In this document: positions 7,487 through 16,022 of the stretch, piece by piece
How positions within the stretch are numbered: position 1 is the stretch's first letter
How the letters are laid out: each line of letters starts with the position of its first letter
Source: Spirochaetaceae bacterium
Lineage (GTDB): Bacteria > Spirochaetota > Spirochaetia > Treponematales > Breznakiellaceae
Length of the DNA stretch: 39,815 nucleotides
Reading direction: 5' to 3'
Assembly (NCBI GenBank): GCA_031262035.1
Contig: JAISIL010000025.1
Location: 1-39,815, forward strand
Translations under genes and position numbers: made by a program
The notes under the pieces: generated by a model
Databases searched by the model: none
Told to the model about the DNA's origin: nothing
The model's input: only the letters and a program-made list of their open reading frames with translations

Positions 7487-10400
7487 ATGAGTGATATGAA
7501 GAACACCCAATACGCAACACCTAAAGTGCCACAAACACAAAGCACCACAATCCCCTGCCCTACTTGTAGCAGGGAAAATCGCAGTGTAGCAAAATACTGC
7601 CGTTACTGTGGTAAAACAATGCAAGATGCTTCCGCTGCTCCGTTCGTACCGTCTGTGTCCTCCGTAGCTAAAAATGAAAGATCTACCGACTATATCGGCT
7701 TGGAAAAAATCCGCACAGAACTAAATAAACAAAAAGTTTTACTTGAACTACAGAAACGAGGCAACACCGGCGGCAACAAAAAAATAGTTTTCATATTCCA
7801 GGGAAACACCGGCTCAGGCAAATCGCTTGTAGCCTCATGTTTTATCAAAGAACTGAAAAGCAAGAATCTGTTGAGCAGCGATAAAATACTGGAAAAATCC
7901 GCAAAAGAGCTTTCGAACACCTTCAGAAGCGAATTTGAAATCACAAAGTATTTTAACGAAAACCAGTATGGCGCTATTGTTATTGATGAAATACAACAAA
8001 GCATTGAATACTTGAATGAATTATTGCGAGGCCTTAAAAAGAGCACAGGTGAAAGCCTTTGTATCATTCTGGGCCTTAAAGAACCGCTTGCACAATATTT
8101 CAAGGAGCATCCTGAAGATGTGAGTTTTTGTAACGAAACCTTTGATTTCCCTGACCAAAGCGATGAAGACTTGGCATTGATACTTGAAAAAGAACTGGCG
8201 AATAAAAACATGGTATATGATGATTCGGTAAAAGAAATATTTATTCCATACATTCAGGAAAGCCGTTACAATCCTGACTGCCAGAACAAAAACGGCTGGC
8301 TTGTAGAGAATGACATCATTCCGAATATCCTTAAACAACAGGCAGAGAGATTAACACAGAAAACAGAACTAAACGATGATGATTTTAAAACAATCCTCAA
8401 AGAAGACCTACCATTAAAAACAAGCCAGAAAAGCATCAACGAAATATTTGCAGACCTCGATGAAATGACCGGCCTTGCTGCTGCAAAAAAAGCAGTGCGG
8501 GAAATTGCCGACACTATCGAAATGCAAAAAGAAATGGCAGAACAGTCAGGCGAGCCGGGTAAAAAAACGCAGGCGCCTTCGGTGCATATTGTTTTTACCG
8601 GCAATCCCGGCACTGGCAAAACAACTGTAGCCAGAATGCTCGGCCAATTGTTCAAGAGTATTGGCTTATTACCCAGCGATAAGGTCATTGAAGTTGACAA
8701 GAGCAAACTGGTTGCCTCTTATGTGGGTCAAACAGCGCCGCTGGTAAATCAGTGGTGCGACAAGGCAATGGGTGGCATTCTGTTTATTGATGAAGCCTAT
8801 AGTATTACCGGCGGAAAAGATGGCGACACCGACAGTTTTGGACAAGATGCCATTGATGCACTTTTGAAACGCATGGAAGATGACCGTGGAAAATTTGTGG
8901 TAATTGCAGCCGGTTATAAAAACGAAATGAAACATTTTCTTGACGCAAATCCCGGCCTGCAAAGTCGTTTTACTCATTTTATTGACCTGGAAGATTATAC
9001 TCCTGATGAACTTTTCGCGATATTCACCTCGATTGTGCAGAAGAACGGCCTTGCCATGACACAGGAAGCAAGCAACATTGCGCGAGAAAAAATAGAAGAA
9101 ACATATCGCAATCGCACAAAAAACTTTGCCAATGGCCGTGAAGTGCGGAATATGTATGATGAAACAATCCGCCGCCGTTCGAGCCGCCTTGTAAAAATGT
9201 CTAAAGATGAACGCACGAAAGACGCGCTCTCCACAATTTTACCTGAGGATATTGCCTTTGAAAAGAAGAAAGTGTTGACGGTTGATGAAATTCTCTCAGA
9301 ACTTGATGCAATGATTGGTTTAAGCGCCGTGAAAAAAGCAGTGCGGGAACTGGCGAACAAAATTGAGATGCAAAAAGAGCGCGAAGAAAAAGGCGCAGGT
9401 GAGGCGAAGCGCATGGGTATTCACATCGTCTTTACCGGCAATCCCGGCACTGGTAAAACTACGGTGGCGCGCAAACTTGGTGCATTGTTTAAGGCTATGG
9501 ATTTACTGCCCCGTTCTGATGTTATCGAAAAAGACAAGAGCGGTATGGTCGGCCAGTATGTTGGTTCTACACCAAAACTGGTGAACCAGGCATGCGATGA
9601 TGCAATGGGTGCAATTCTCTTTGTTGATGAAGCCTACACACTTGCTGGTGAAGACGGAATGAAAGATTCATTTGGGCAGGAAGCGATTGACACTTTGATG
9701 AAGCGTATGGAAGATGACCGTGGAAAGTTTGTGGTGATTGCAGCCGGTTATAAAAAAGAAATGGAACGCTTCCTCACTGCAAATCCCGGTATGCGAAGCC
9801 GCTTTACCGATTTTATTCACCTTGATGATTATAACCCCGATGAACTGTTCCAAATTTATGAACTTACCTTGAAGAACGAAAACTATTTTCTTGATGAAGA
9901 AGCAAAGGCGAAGGCAAAAGAAGCAATCACTGAAATTTACAACAACCGTGGTGATGATTTTGCCAACGGCAGAACAATGCGAAACCTTGCCGATGAAACC
10001 ACCCGCCGCCAGTCGAGCCGCATTTCGGAATTGACAAAAGATGAGCGCACAACCGAAGTGCTCACCACAATTACCGCAGATGACATACCATTTGAAAAGC
10101 AAAAAACGGTAAGTGTGAAAGAAATTTTAAGCGAACTTGACAGCATGATTGGATTGCAGGCAGTGAAAAAAGCGGTGCGGGAATTGGCACAAACGGTGCA
10201 GATGGATATTGAAAAAGCCGACGAAGGCTTGGGTAGCAACATGCCTGTTGTTCATATCGTCTTTACCGGCAACCCCGGCACAGGCAAAACCACTGTGGTG
10301 CGCAAACTCGGCAAACTGTTCCAGGCAATGAAACTATTGCCGTCTGCAAAGGTGGTAGAAGTTGACCGCAGTAAATTGGTGGCATCCTATGTAGGCCAAA

Positions 10401-10921
10401 CCGGGCCGTTGGCGAACCAGGCCTGTGATGAAGCAATGGGCGGCATCCTCTTTATCGATGAAGCCTATTCGCTGGTTTCAGGCGGCGGCAATGATTTTGG
10501 TCAAGAAGCAATTGACACATTGCTGAAACGCATGGAAGACGACCGTGGAAAATTCGTGGTGATTGCCGCCGGTTATGAAGACGAAATGCAGGGCTTTATC
10601 GAAGCAAATCCGGGTCTAAAAAGCCGCTTTACCCACTTTATACACTTGGAAGATTACAACCCCGATGAACTTGCCGCCATTTATTTATCGATGGCAAAAC
10701 AGCAAGGCTACAAACTCACAGCGGAAGCGGAAGACGGCATCAAAGCATTTGCGGCAAGCGTCTACGACAATCGTGGCAAAGATTTTGCAAACGGTAGAAC
10801 AATGCGCAATTATCTCGATGAAACAATCCGCCGTCAGGCAAGCCGTATCAGTGAATTACCCAAGGCAGAACGGTCGCGTGAAGTGCTTATGACAATAACA
10901 GAGGAGGATACACCCAAATGA
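7487..10921 (+). CDS. Zinc-ribbon protein with one divergent and three CbxX/CfqX-type AAA+ modules (1144 aa)
   Basis: An N-terminal zinc ribbon (CPTC 24-27, CRYC 38-41) is followed by a divergent P-loop module (Walker A GNTGSGKS 106-113, Walker B IVIDE near 164-168). Then come three tandem modules of the CbxX/CfqX/SpoVK class, each with GNPGTGKTT (starting 372, 651, 928), a Walker B ending in LFIDEAY or LFVDEAY, and the shared stretch MEDDRGKFVVIAAGY. Module spacing is about 280 residues. Relatives remodel protein complexes (Rubisco activase CbbX, EccA of type VII secretion). Three fused copies in one chain could make a pseudo-hexameric ring from two chains. The start directly follows the previous stop; the end overlaps the FHA gene by 4 bases. 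The three modules are clearly internal duplications. Confidence 0.9.
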   Translation: MSDMKNTQYATPKVPQTQSTTIPCPTCSRENRSVAKYCRYCGKTMQDASAAPFVPSVSSVAKNERSTDYIGLEKIRTELNKQKVLLELQKRGNTGGNKKIVFIFQGNTGSGKSLVASCFIKELKSKNLLSSDKILEKSAKELSNTFRSEFEITKYFNENQYGAIVIDEIQQSIEYLNELLRGLKKSTGESLCIILGLKEPLAQYFKEHPEDVSFCNETFDFPDQSDEDLALILEKELANKNMVYDDSVKEIFIPYIQESRYNPDCQNKNGWLVENDIIPNILKQQAERLTQKTELNDDDFKTILKEDLPLKTSQKSINEIFADLDEMTGLAAAKKAVREIADTIEMQKEMAEQSGEPGKKTQAPSVHIVFTGNPGTGKTTVARMLGQLFKSIGLLPSDKVIEVDKSKLVASYVGQTAPLVNQWCDKAMGGILFIDEAYSITGGKDGDTDSFGQDAIDALLKRMEDDRGKFVVIAAGYKNEMKHFLDANPGLQSRFTHFIDLEDYTPDELFAIFTSIVQKNGLAMTQEASNIAREKIEETYRNRTKNFANGREVRNMYDETIRRRSSRLVKMSKDERTKDALSTILPEDIAFEKKKVLTVDEILSELDAMIGLSAVKKAVRELANKIEMQKEREEKGAGEAKRMGIHIVFTGNPGTGKTTVARKLGALFKAMDLLPRSDVIEKDKSGMVGQYVGSTPKLVNQACDDAMGAILFVDEAYTLAGEDGMKDSFGQEAIDTLMKRMEDDRGKFVVIAAGYKKEMERFLTANPGMRSRFTDFIHLDDYNPDELFQIYELTLKNENYFLDEEAKAKAKEAITEIYNNRGDDFANGRTMRNLADETTRRQSSRISELTKDERTTEVLTTITADDIPFEKQKTVSVKEILSELDSMIGLQAVKKAVRELAQTVQMDIEKADEGLGSNMPVVHIVFTGNPGTGKTTVVRKLGKLFQAMKLLPSAKVVEVDRSKLVASYVGQTGPLANQACDEAMGGILFIDEAYSLVSGGGNDFGQEAIDTLLKRMEDDRGKFVVIAAGYEDEMQGFIEANPGLKSRFTHFIHLEDYNPDELAAIYLSMAKQQGYKLTAEAEDGIKAFAASVYDNRGKDFANGRTMRNYLDETIRRQASRISELPKAERSREVLMTITEEDTPK

Positions 10922-11505
10922 TTTGTCCTAACGAATTGTGTAAAGAAACCATCCCCGACGACTCCCTCTATTGCGACCAGTGTGGCAACGAAATATGGCG
11001 CTGTCTCCAATGCGGTAAACCCGGCACCGATAGATACTGCGATGATTGTGGTGTGGAGATGGTGTTTACGCCTATGGAAGAAGCAACAGGTACACCCCTC
11101 CCCCAGCCCCTCCCGCAAGGGGAGGGGAGGAAAATAAACTCCTCCCCCTCTGGGGGAGGTTGGGTGGGGGTAACTTCACCCTCTCCTTCTGCCACCGTCG
11201 TCGTCCAACTCCCCTCAGACCACATCACCTTCTTCCACCCAGATGGCTGGAAACTGGAAATACATGATGGTGATATCCTCGGCCGTAGCAATGGCCGGCA
11301 CACAGCACGATTGGGAAGCATACCGGTTATTTCAGGCAACCATGCAAAAGTGACAAACAATGGCGGTAAATGGTTTCTGACAGATTTGAATTCAACCAAT
11401 AAGACCTATGTAAATACATCGCGTCTTGAGCCAAATGTACCAATAGAAATAAAACAAAACGATGTTGTGACCTTGGCGAATGTCAATTTTACGGTGGTAG
11501 TATAA
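10918..11505 (+). CDS. Zinc-ribbon and FHA-domain protein (195 aa)
   Basis: FHA domains bind phosphothreonine, so this is the likely reader of the locus kinases. The N-terminal ~50 residues hold two zinc ribbons (C3, C8, C19, C22 and CLQC, CDDC). The FHA domain spans about 101-195 with the expected residues: GR 122-123, S139-G-N-H142 and N158-S-T-N161. The linker between them, residues 57-88, is the translation of a palindromic repeat (TPLPQPLPQGEG ... SGGGWVGV) and is probably disordered and recently acquired. The ATG overlaps the AAA+ stop (ATGA), which suggests coupled translation. Confidence 0.88.
   Translation: MICPNELCKETIPDDSLYCDQCGNEIWRCLQCGKPGTDRYCDDCGVEMVFTPMEEATGTPLPQPLPQGEGRKINSSPSGGGWVGVTSPSPSATVVVQLPSDHITFFHPDGWKLEIHDGDILGRSNGRHTARLGSIPVISGNHAKVTNNGGKWFLTDLNSTNKTYVNTSRLEPNVPIEIKQNDVVTLANVNFTVVV
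11094..11171. repeat. C/G-rich palindromic element inside the FHA gene
   Basis: Arms 11094-11130 and about 11139-11171 are imperfect reverse complements, both rich in cccctccc/gggaggg blocks. The element keeps the reading frame and adds about 30 residues to the linker. Such elements are normally intergenic; the base composition differs sharply from the surrounding A/T-richer gene. Confidence 0.8.
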
Positions 11506-11515
11506 GGGTAGAAAA

Positions 11516-12214
11516 ATGAAAGTAACAAGCGGAGTATATTCAACAAAAGGTGTTCGGCCTCAAAACGAAGATTCGTATATCTGCAATACTGATAATACAC
11601 CAAACGGACCAATGCTATTTGCAGTAGCAGACGGCATGGGCGGACATGCTGCAGGGGATGTAGCGAGTCAGTTTGTTGTAAAAGCGCTGAAAGACTTCAC
11701 TACATCAAACAGTGATGTAGTGACCGGCGATTCACTTGAAGCCTTATTAAAAAGAATACACAACAATTTATTGGAAGAAGGTAAAAAACGCGGCACACCG
11801 AATATGGGCACCACCATCACCGGCATTGTGTTGCAGGATGGCGAATGCGGCATCTTCAATGTGGGCGACAGCCGCACCTATCGTTTGCGTAACGGCATCT
11901 TGCAGCAACTTTCCCGTGATGATTCACTTGCAAGTATTGTTCCGGATGCTGCGAAAAACATTATCACCAATGCATTAGGTGCAGGCCTTAATACAATCAC
12001 TGTGCAGCAGCGTTTTTCAAAAAACATTGCCGTCCCTGGTGACCTGTTCTTCATGTGTAGTGATGGTGTACATGGCGCCATTGACGATGATGGACTGGCA
12101 GAGATGCTGGAAAATGGCGGTAGTCTTGATGATATCGCAAAAACAATTGTAGAAAAGGCAATTGAAAATGGCTCAGACGATAATTGCACGGCGGTTATTG
12201 TGAGGATAGAATAA
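11516..12214 (+). CDS. PP2C-family Ser/Thr protein phosphatase (232 aa)
   Basis: This is the likely eraser of the locus, removing phosphate from Ser/Thr. Metal-binding and family motifs are intact: R14-P-Q-N-E18-D19, DGMGGH 39-44, VGDSR near 116-120, SDGVHG near 182-187 and DDNC near 221-224. At 232 residues it is a bare catalytic domain of the PrpC/Stp1 type with no membrane segment. It lies 10 bases after the FHA gene, with aagggtag as ribosome site. Pairing of PP2C with Hanks-type kinases and FHA proteins is a recurring genomic pattern. Confidence 0.92.
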   Translation: MKVTSGVYSTKGVRPQNEDSYICNTDNTPNGPMLFAVADGMGGHAAGDVASQFVVKALKDFTTSNSDVVTGDSLEALLKRIHNNLLEEGKKRGTPNMGTTITGIVLQDGECGIFNVGDSRTYRLRNGILQQLSRDDSLASIVPDAAKNIITNALGAGLNTITVQQRFSKNIAVPGDLFFMCSDGVHGAIDDDGLAEMLENGGSLDDIAKTIVEKAIENGSDDNCTAVIVRIE

Positions 12215-12219
12215 AAAAG

Positions 12220-12285
12220 TTCACGCAAAGGCGCAAAGACGCAGAGGAATATAAGCTCTTGGCGCCTTTGCGGCTTTGCGTGAGC
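12220..12285. repeat. Palindromic interspersed element, family B, full copy
   Basis: Arms 12220-12246 and 12260-12285 are imperfect reverse complements, built of cacgcaaag/gcgcaaaga units about 11 bases apart. It fills the gap between the phosphatase and the next zinc-ribbon gene. It could attenuate or protect the mRNA between the two parts of the operon. A half copy lies in mtnA at 35810-35840. Confidence 0.75.
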
Positions 12286-12302
12286 TTTTATAGGAGATAT
12301 TT

Positions 12303-13418
12303 ATGGCAGATTATCAACAGCAACAACAACAAGCGCAACAACAGCAGGCGCAGGAAGATAAGCTTAGTGTAACACTGTGTCCAAACTGTGGCTCACCCCT
12401 GAAACCAAACGCAAAATTCTGCACCCACTGTGGGGAAAAGTTTGGTGGGGAAAAGCATACCTGCATTTATTGCAAAACTGAAACAACAAACGACATCTGT
12501 CCACATTGCAAAAGGCGTGTGGTTCCCTTTACCTGCCCCAAATGCAGCAACAAAACATTGAATGATGTATGCGAAAAATGCGGCATGATACTCAACCCAC
12601 AGTTGCAGGCATTTGCAAATGAGGAAAAGAAAGAGGCGCCTAAACAAATGTCCGCCGAAGAAGTGCGGCAGATGGAGCAGCAGTTTAAGCAAGCCGAGTC
12701 GCCTGAGTTTGAAGCATTTCAGAAAAAGCTGATTGAACACCAGATATTACTTGAAGAACGGGATTATTTTAATAACAGAGAAAAGCGAATCATAAAGACA
12801 TTTGGAAGGCAGCCTTTCGATATAGAACTGCCCGACCCGGAAGAAGAAGCGTTTAGAATGAAAGCGTATGCAGGTTTTGAACAGGTGATTATCGAAAAAC
12901 AGCAGAAGTTGGAAACAGACGAATGGTTAAAATTGTTTCCCCCGGAAGTAAAACAACAATTTGATGCTGAAATTAAGGCTGTTGAACAGGTTGCCGACCT
13001 TGCAGCACGGAAAAAGGAAATGGAAAAGAAATATAAAGAGATGCTGGCAAAGGTAAATGATGAAGTTACGGCATTCAGGATTGAGGAAGAACGGAAGCGA
13101 AAGGAACGTGAAAGACGTGTTCTGGGAATATATTATTATGGTAATCCTGTTAGTGATTATGAATGGATAAAATTAGATATTGGCAATCAAACAAGTGCAA
13201 GTGCAGCCCACCACTGTGGCGGACATGGTATGAGTTATGGAAGTTACACTATGGGTTATGATGGACGTAATATTAATTTAACCTGCAGATTACTTTCATA
13301 TAAGGATTGTCCCTTAAAACACCAAAATATGGGCAATTTTAATGGTGTTCTTAATGATAACGGAACAGTCATTTCAGGCTATTGGCAAGGTGCGCCGGTA
13401 ACAATGATGAAATTTTAA
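12303..13418 (+). CDS. Q-rich, zinc-ribbon and coiled-coil protein with an unrecognised C-terminal domain (371 aa)
   Basis: The N terminus is glutamine-rich (residues 5-17). Residues about 26-93 hold six CxxC knuckles (CPNC, CTHC, CIYC, CPHC, CPKC, CEKC), enough for three zinc ribbons. Residues about 105-275 are charged helices with strong coiled-coil character. The last ~95 residues (about 277-371, starting VLGIYYYGNPVSDYEW) are glycine- and aromatic-rich, probably beta, with HHCGGHG; I do not recognise this domain. A good ribosome site (aggag, 12292-12296) fixes the start. It sits between the phosphatase and kinase 2 and may be a substrate or scaffold; this is inference. Confidence 0.75.
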   Translation: MADYQQQQQQAQQQQAQEDKLSVTLCPNCGSPLKPNAKFCTHCGEKFGGEKHTCIYCKTETTNDICPHCKRRVVPFTCPKCSNKTLNDVCEKCGMILNPQLQAFANEEKKEAPKQMSAEEVRQMEQQFKQAESPEFEAFQKKLIEHQILLEERDYFNNREKRIIKTFGRQPFDIELPDPEEEAFRMKAYAGFEQVIIEKQQKLETDEWLKLFPPEVKQQFDAEIKAVEQVADLAARKKEMEKKYKEMLAKVNDEVTAFRIEEERKRKERERRVLGIYYYGNPVSDYEWIKLDIGNQTSASAAHHCGGHGMSYGSYTMGYDGRNINLTCRLLSYKDCPLKHQNMGNFNGVLNDNGTVISGYWQGAPVTMMKF

Positions 13419-13438
13419 AATAACAGGAGAGAATATAA

Positions 13439-15115
13439 ATGGCAGACACACAAATAATCAACACAGGAACACATTCTGGAACACAGGTTATTACCGGTTC
13501 TACTACAGACACCGGTGCAAACTTCACCGGCGGACTTTTACAGAAGGGCGAAACGGTGGCAGGCTGGATGGTGGAAAGTAAGATGAACACCGCATCGGGT
13601 GAGGCGGATTTGTATATTGCAAGGCAGGTGGTCTCGACAAGCTCGACCACCGAGGTTGGCTCGACTACCGAAGACGGCTCAAGTACCGAAGGTGCTCGGA
13701 AAGGCGTAATCAAGTATTATCGGAGTATTACTAAACCGAAGACTGATATTCTGGACAAAATTAAGATGCTCAATCATCCGGATATAATTGAACTATTTGA
13801 GTATGGTGAATATAAGGGACGCTTCTATGAAATCATGGAGTATGCAGCAGGCGGCTCGCTTGATACACACAACAGTGATGGCAGTTATAAATATCTTCCC
13901 CTAGATGAAGAAAAAACAATTGACACGGTAAAAGAAATAGTAAATGCCTATAAAACCTGCCACGAAAAAGGCATCATTCACCGGGACATTAAACCGGCAA
14001 ATATTTATTATCGAAATGAAGGTAAAGATATTGTCATAGGCGATTTTGGTATTTCCAGTATCATGGAGGAAAGCGAACAACTGCACAAAACGCAAACCGG
14101 CTCACGCACCACCGGCTATGCAGCGCCGGAAGTACTATCAGGCATCATCTCACCTGCAATGGACTATTATGCACTGGGTGTAACAATATGGGAAATGCTC
14201 ACAGGTAAAGACCCATTTGTAATGGAAAATGGTAAGCGCAGAAATGATGCACACCTGATACGCGACACCATCGAAGGCCGCATTGCAGATGATATGTTAA
14301 GCCGCACACCGGATATGTCAAAAAAAATGCAGAAACTGGTCCGAGGCCTCATGGTAATCGATAGCGACAAACGCTGGGGCGGCGAAGAAGTGCTCCGTTT
14401 CCTTGCCGGGGAAGATGTGCCGGTATACGAAAAGCCGAAACAGGCATGGCATTTTGAGCTTGGTGAAAAAGATTGCACCAGCCTTGAAGAACTAGGGCAA
14501 GCAATACTTGATGACCCAAACGGCACACAGAAAAAAGTATACCGTAACCTTCTTGCCGGTTTTCTTGAAACAGATTATCCTGACTATGCAAAACAAATCA
14601 ATGAAATTACCGAAGAATATTCGGCAAAAAATGATATGTATAACGGCCTTATCCGCATTGCCTATCTTTTGAACCCCAGTATGCCAATGCTTTTAGGTAA
14701 TGGTTTCAGCCTTACCACTCCTGACGAACTGATTTCTTGTCTTGAAAATGCCCCGGAAACCGTTTTGCCTTTGTTAAAAGATAAAAAATCAAAACTCTAC
14801 ACCTGGCTGGATATAACCGGTTATGAAAAAGAAGCAGACGAAATACAAATACTGCTGGATGCTTACGATAGAAACAATGAAACTGATGGCAGCTTCCTGG
14901 CAAAGACAGAAGTGATTCTTCGTCATTATATCATCAAACCTTTTAAGTTGGAAAAATATGCAAATCTTGAACTATCATCATTAGAGCAGATAGAGAAATT
15001 ACCGAAAGAGCTTAAAAATCATCTAGAAGCTGTCCGGAAGGAACACAGCTACGAAGGACTTCTCCTTCCCTGGCTTCAACTTCTAGAAACTAACCCTTCC
15101 CCTGAAGCTGCGTGA
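13439..15115 (+). CDS. Second Ser/Thr protein kinase, paralogue of the first (558 aa)
   Basis: A Hanks-type kinase with K92, HRD 181-183, K185, N188, DFG 202-204 and APE near 231-233 all present. It is similar to the kinase at 3018 across the kinase domain and the following helical region (for example HPDIIELFEYG against QPNIIELIEYG), but it lacks the WG and TPR parts. No membrane segment is seen. Between beta-2 and beta-3 of the N lobe (residues about 63-86) is a Ser/Thr/Glu-rich insert encoded by a palindrome and an 18-base tandem repeat. A good ribosome site (caggagag, 13423-13430) fixes the start. The last 33 bases overlap recR tail to tail. Confidence 0.9.
   Translation: MADTQIINTGTHSGTQVITGSTTDTGANFTGGLLQKGETVAGWMVESKMNTASGEADLYIARQVVSTSSTTEVGSTTEDGSSTEGARKGVIKYYRSITKPKTDILDKIKMLNHPDIIELFEYGEYKGRFYEIMEYAAGGSLDTHNSDGSYKYLPLDEEKTIDTVKEIVNAYKTCHEKGIIHRDIKPANIYYRNEGKDIVIGDFGISSIMEESEQLHKTQTGSRTTGYAAPEVLSGIISPAMDYYALGVTIWEMLTGKDPFVMENGKRRNDAHLIRDTIEGRIADDMLSRTPDMSKKMQKLVRGLMVIDSDKRWGGEEVLRFLAGEDVPVYEKPKQAWHFELGEKDCTSLEELGQAILDDPNGTQKKVYRNLLAGFLETDYPDYAKQINEITEEYSAKNDMYNGLIRIAYLLNPSMPMLLGNGFSLTTPDELISCLENAPETVLPLLKDKKSKLYTWLDITGYEKEADEIQILLDAYDRNNETDGSFLAKTEVILRHYIIKPFKLEKYANLELSSLEQIEKLPKELKNHLEAVRKEHSYEGLLLPWLQLLETNPSPEAA
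13627..13697. repeat. Palindrome plus 18-base tandem repeat inside kinase 2
   Basis: A hairpin (ggtgg ... tcga/caagc/tcga ... ccacc, 13627-13651) leads into three 18-base units beginning gctcga/gctcga/gctcaa. Translated, they give S-T-T-E-V-G, S-T-T-E-D-G and S-S-T-E-G-A. The corresponding position in kinase 1 has no insert, so it was gained in frame. Confidence 0.75.
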
Positions 15116-15697
15116 GAGGGTGAGGCGGTCGGTATATTCGAGGTCGCCGCCGACGGGGAGGCCTGATGCGAGGCGGCTTATGGTCAGGCCTTCAAGGCCG
15201 GGCTCCTCGGAAAGGACTTTTTGTAGATACAGGGCGGTGGTGTCGCCTTCTATGGTGGGGTTAAGGGCAATAATTACTTCTTTTGCCCCCTTGTGAAGCC
15301 GCATTACCAGTTTGCCTATGCTGAGCTTTTCCGGGCCGATGCCGTCCAAGGGGGCAATTAGACCACCGAGCACATGAAAGAGGCCGCGGAATTCACGGCT
15401 TTCTTCTATTATATGAACATCCTGGGGGCGTTCCACAACACAGATAAGGCTTCTGTCGCGGGTGTCGTCGCTGCAGATGGGGCAAGTGGCTGTTTCGGTC
15501 CAGGCGCCGCATTCGGGGCAGCGTTTAATGGTAGAATGAAGGATATTCAGGTTTTGGGCAAGGGATTGGCAATAGGCCGGGTCGCCTTCCAAAAAGAAAT
15601 AGGCCATGCGGCTTGCGCTTTTTTTCCCTACACCGGGGATTTTAGCAAGCTGCATGGTTAAACGGTCTATAAGGCCTTCACTATTAGAGGTTGACAT
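15083..15697 (-). CDS. recR: Recombination protein RecR
   Basis: RecR works with RecF/RecO in loading RecA at gaps. The 204-residue length is normal. Seen in order: helix-hairpin-helix LAKIPGVGKKSASRMAYF near the N terminus, the zinc finger C..C..C..C (CPECG..., CPIC) around residues 55-75, and a Toprim domain with VVERPQDV and ALNPTIEGDTTALYL. It starts 14 bases inside the end of ybaB, in the usual dnaX-ybaB-recR operon. Its 3' end overlaps kinase 2 by 33 bases. Confidence 0.95.
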   Translation of the reverse strand: MSTSNSEGLIDRLTMQLAKIPGVGKKSASRMAYFFLEGDPAYCQSLAQNLNILHSTIKRCPECGAWTETATCPICSDDTRDRSLICVVERPQDVHIIEESREFRGLFHVLGGLIAPLDGIGPEKLSIGKLVMRLHKGAKEVIIALNPTIEGDTTALYLQKVLSEEPGLEGLTISRLASGLPVGGDLEYTDRLTLSRSFRGRVSF

Positions 15698-16022
15698 TGG
15701 GCATACCTTGTAACAAGCCGGGGATGTTTATGCCGCCTGTCATTGCAGACATTTCTTTTGCCGCAGCGTTACGGGCCTTTTCCGTTGCCACATTAAAGGC
15801 TGCCTGGACAAGGTCTTCGAGCATGGCTGCATCGTTTTCTGCAACAATGTCGGGGCTTATGGTAATGTTTACCAGTTCAAGCTTGCCGTTCATTTCTACT
15901 TCGACCATGCCTGCTCCGGCACTGCCCCGGACAGTAACATTGGCAAGTTTTTCCTGCATAACACCCATTTGCTCCTGAATCTTCTGGGCATTTTTCATTA
16001 TATCCAGGGGATTGATTGTCAT
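15684..16022 (-). CDS. ybaB: YbaB/EbfC family nucleoid-associated protein
   Basis: A small dimeric DNA-binding protein that coats the nucleoid, commonly encoded between dnaX and recR. The 112-residue length, the early helix with KNAQKIQEQMGVMQEKL, the VRGSAGAGMVEVEMNGKLELVNITI sheet region (shortened here: GSAGAGMVEVEMNG) and the C-terminal helix match the family. It overlaps dnaX by 4 bases (ATGA) and recR by 14. Confidence 0.93.
   Translation of the reverse strand: MTINPLDIMKNAQKIQEQMGVMQEKLANVTVRGSAGAGMVEVEMNGKLELVNITISPDIVAENDAAMLEDLVQAAFNVATEKARNAAAKEMSAMTGGINIPGLLQGMPNVNL

Noticed and set aside
8266-10242. Several minus-strand frames of 100-146 codons across the AAA+ gene
   Set aside because: They repeat at the spacing of the AAA+ modules and are complements of conserved P-loop regions, not genes.
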